From CAZVFE01 sp964626405 (GTDB taxonomy: Bacteria > Bacteroidota > Bacteroidia > Cytophagales > Spirosomataceae), in the NCBI GenBank assembly GCA_964626405.1, contig CAZVFE010000081.1, positions 1-6,745 of the forward strand: 6,745 nucleotides of DNA, written 5' to 3'. Positions 6,710 to 6,745 of the stretch are shown one piece after another. Each line of letters begins with the position of its first letter. Positions within the stretch are counted from its first letter, which is position 1. Made by a program: the position numbers and the translations under genes. Under the pieces are notes generated by a model. It was not told the DNA's origin. It saw only the letters and a program-made list of their open reading frames with translations, and searched no databases.

Positions 6710-6745
6710 TGACCTATGGTGTAATGGTAACACATCTGATTTTGG
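6710..6745 (+). tRNA. tRNA-Gln (anticodon TTG), 5' part, cut by window end
   Basis: The sequence fits the first 37 positions of a tRNA: acceptor strand TGACCTA (6710-6716), TG at positions 8-9, D-stem GTGT (6719-6722) pairing with ACAC (6730-6733) around loop AATGGTA, A26, anticodon 5' strand TCTGA (6735-6739), then TT and the anticodon TTG (6742-6744), ending at purine 37. A T as first base, giving a weak 1-72 pair, is typical of bacterial tRNA-Gln and supports the call. It would read CAA and, by wobble, CAG. The 3' half is not in the window, so acceptor and T-stem pairing cannot be checked. Confidence 0.88.

Noticed and set aside
1..6745. A new defence, mobile or regulatory system
   Set aside because: No transposase, integrase, direct-repeat array, toxin-antitoxin pair, reverse transcriptase or structured RNA other than the tRNA is visible. 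All long frames are explained by sdhCAB, a T9SS surface protein and fabD.
6710..6745. The tRNA as an integration site (att) for a mobile element
   Set aside because: Only the 5' half is present and no integrase or repeated tRNA fragment is seen in the window.

Overview
The window is AT-rich chromosomal DNA from a member of the Bacteroidota. Three independent signs point there: a surface protein ending in the gliding-motility / type IX secretion (T9SS) type B C-terminal domain, promoters of the Bacteroidota form (TTTG, 19-20 bases, TAnnTTTG), and no clear Shine-Dalgarno sequences before the genes. The genus cannot be told from the sequence, but an aerobic, environmental, Flavobacteria/Saprospiria/Chitinophagia-like organism fits.

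Layout. Positions 1-2725, minus strand: a succinate dehydrogenase / fumarate reductase operon in the order sdhC (cytochrome b, 2057-2725), sdhA (flavoprotein, 57-2036), sdhB (iron-sulfur subunit; only its first 17 codons, 1-51, are in the window). Gaps are 20 and 5 bases. Positions 2726-2872: a divergent intergenic region with a very good promoter for sdhC, a partial promoter match for the plus-strand gene, and a 22-base AT-rich near-palindrome between them. Positions 2873-5713, plus strand: a 946-residue secreted multidomain protein with a signal peptide, Ig/cadherin-like and fibronectin-III-like modules, a glycine-rich linker and a T9SS sorting domain. Positions 5762-6649, plus strand: fabD, malonyl-CoA:ACP transacylase, complete with its catalytic residues. 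Positions 6710-6745: the 5' half of a tRNA-Gln (anticodon TTG) cut by the window end, preceded by its own consensus promoter.

How they relate. The sdh genes form one respiratory complex (a menaquinone-linked complex II with a single five-helix, probably di-heme anchor). The large secreted protein, fabD and the tRNA have no evident functional link to it or to one another. I see no mobile element, CRISPR array, toxin-antitoxin or defence module, and nothing that supports a new biological system. The window is ordinary core genome plus one lineage-variable surface protein. The points worth a second look are small: promoter architecture, a mini-ORF over a start codon, a repeat-prone linker, and the architecture of the surface protein.
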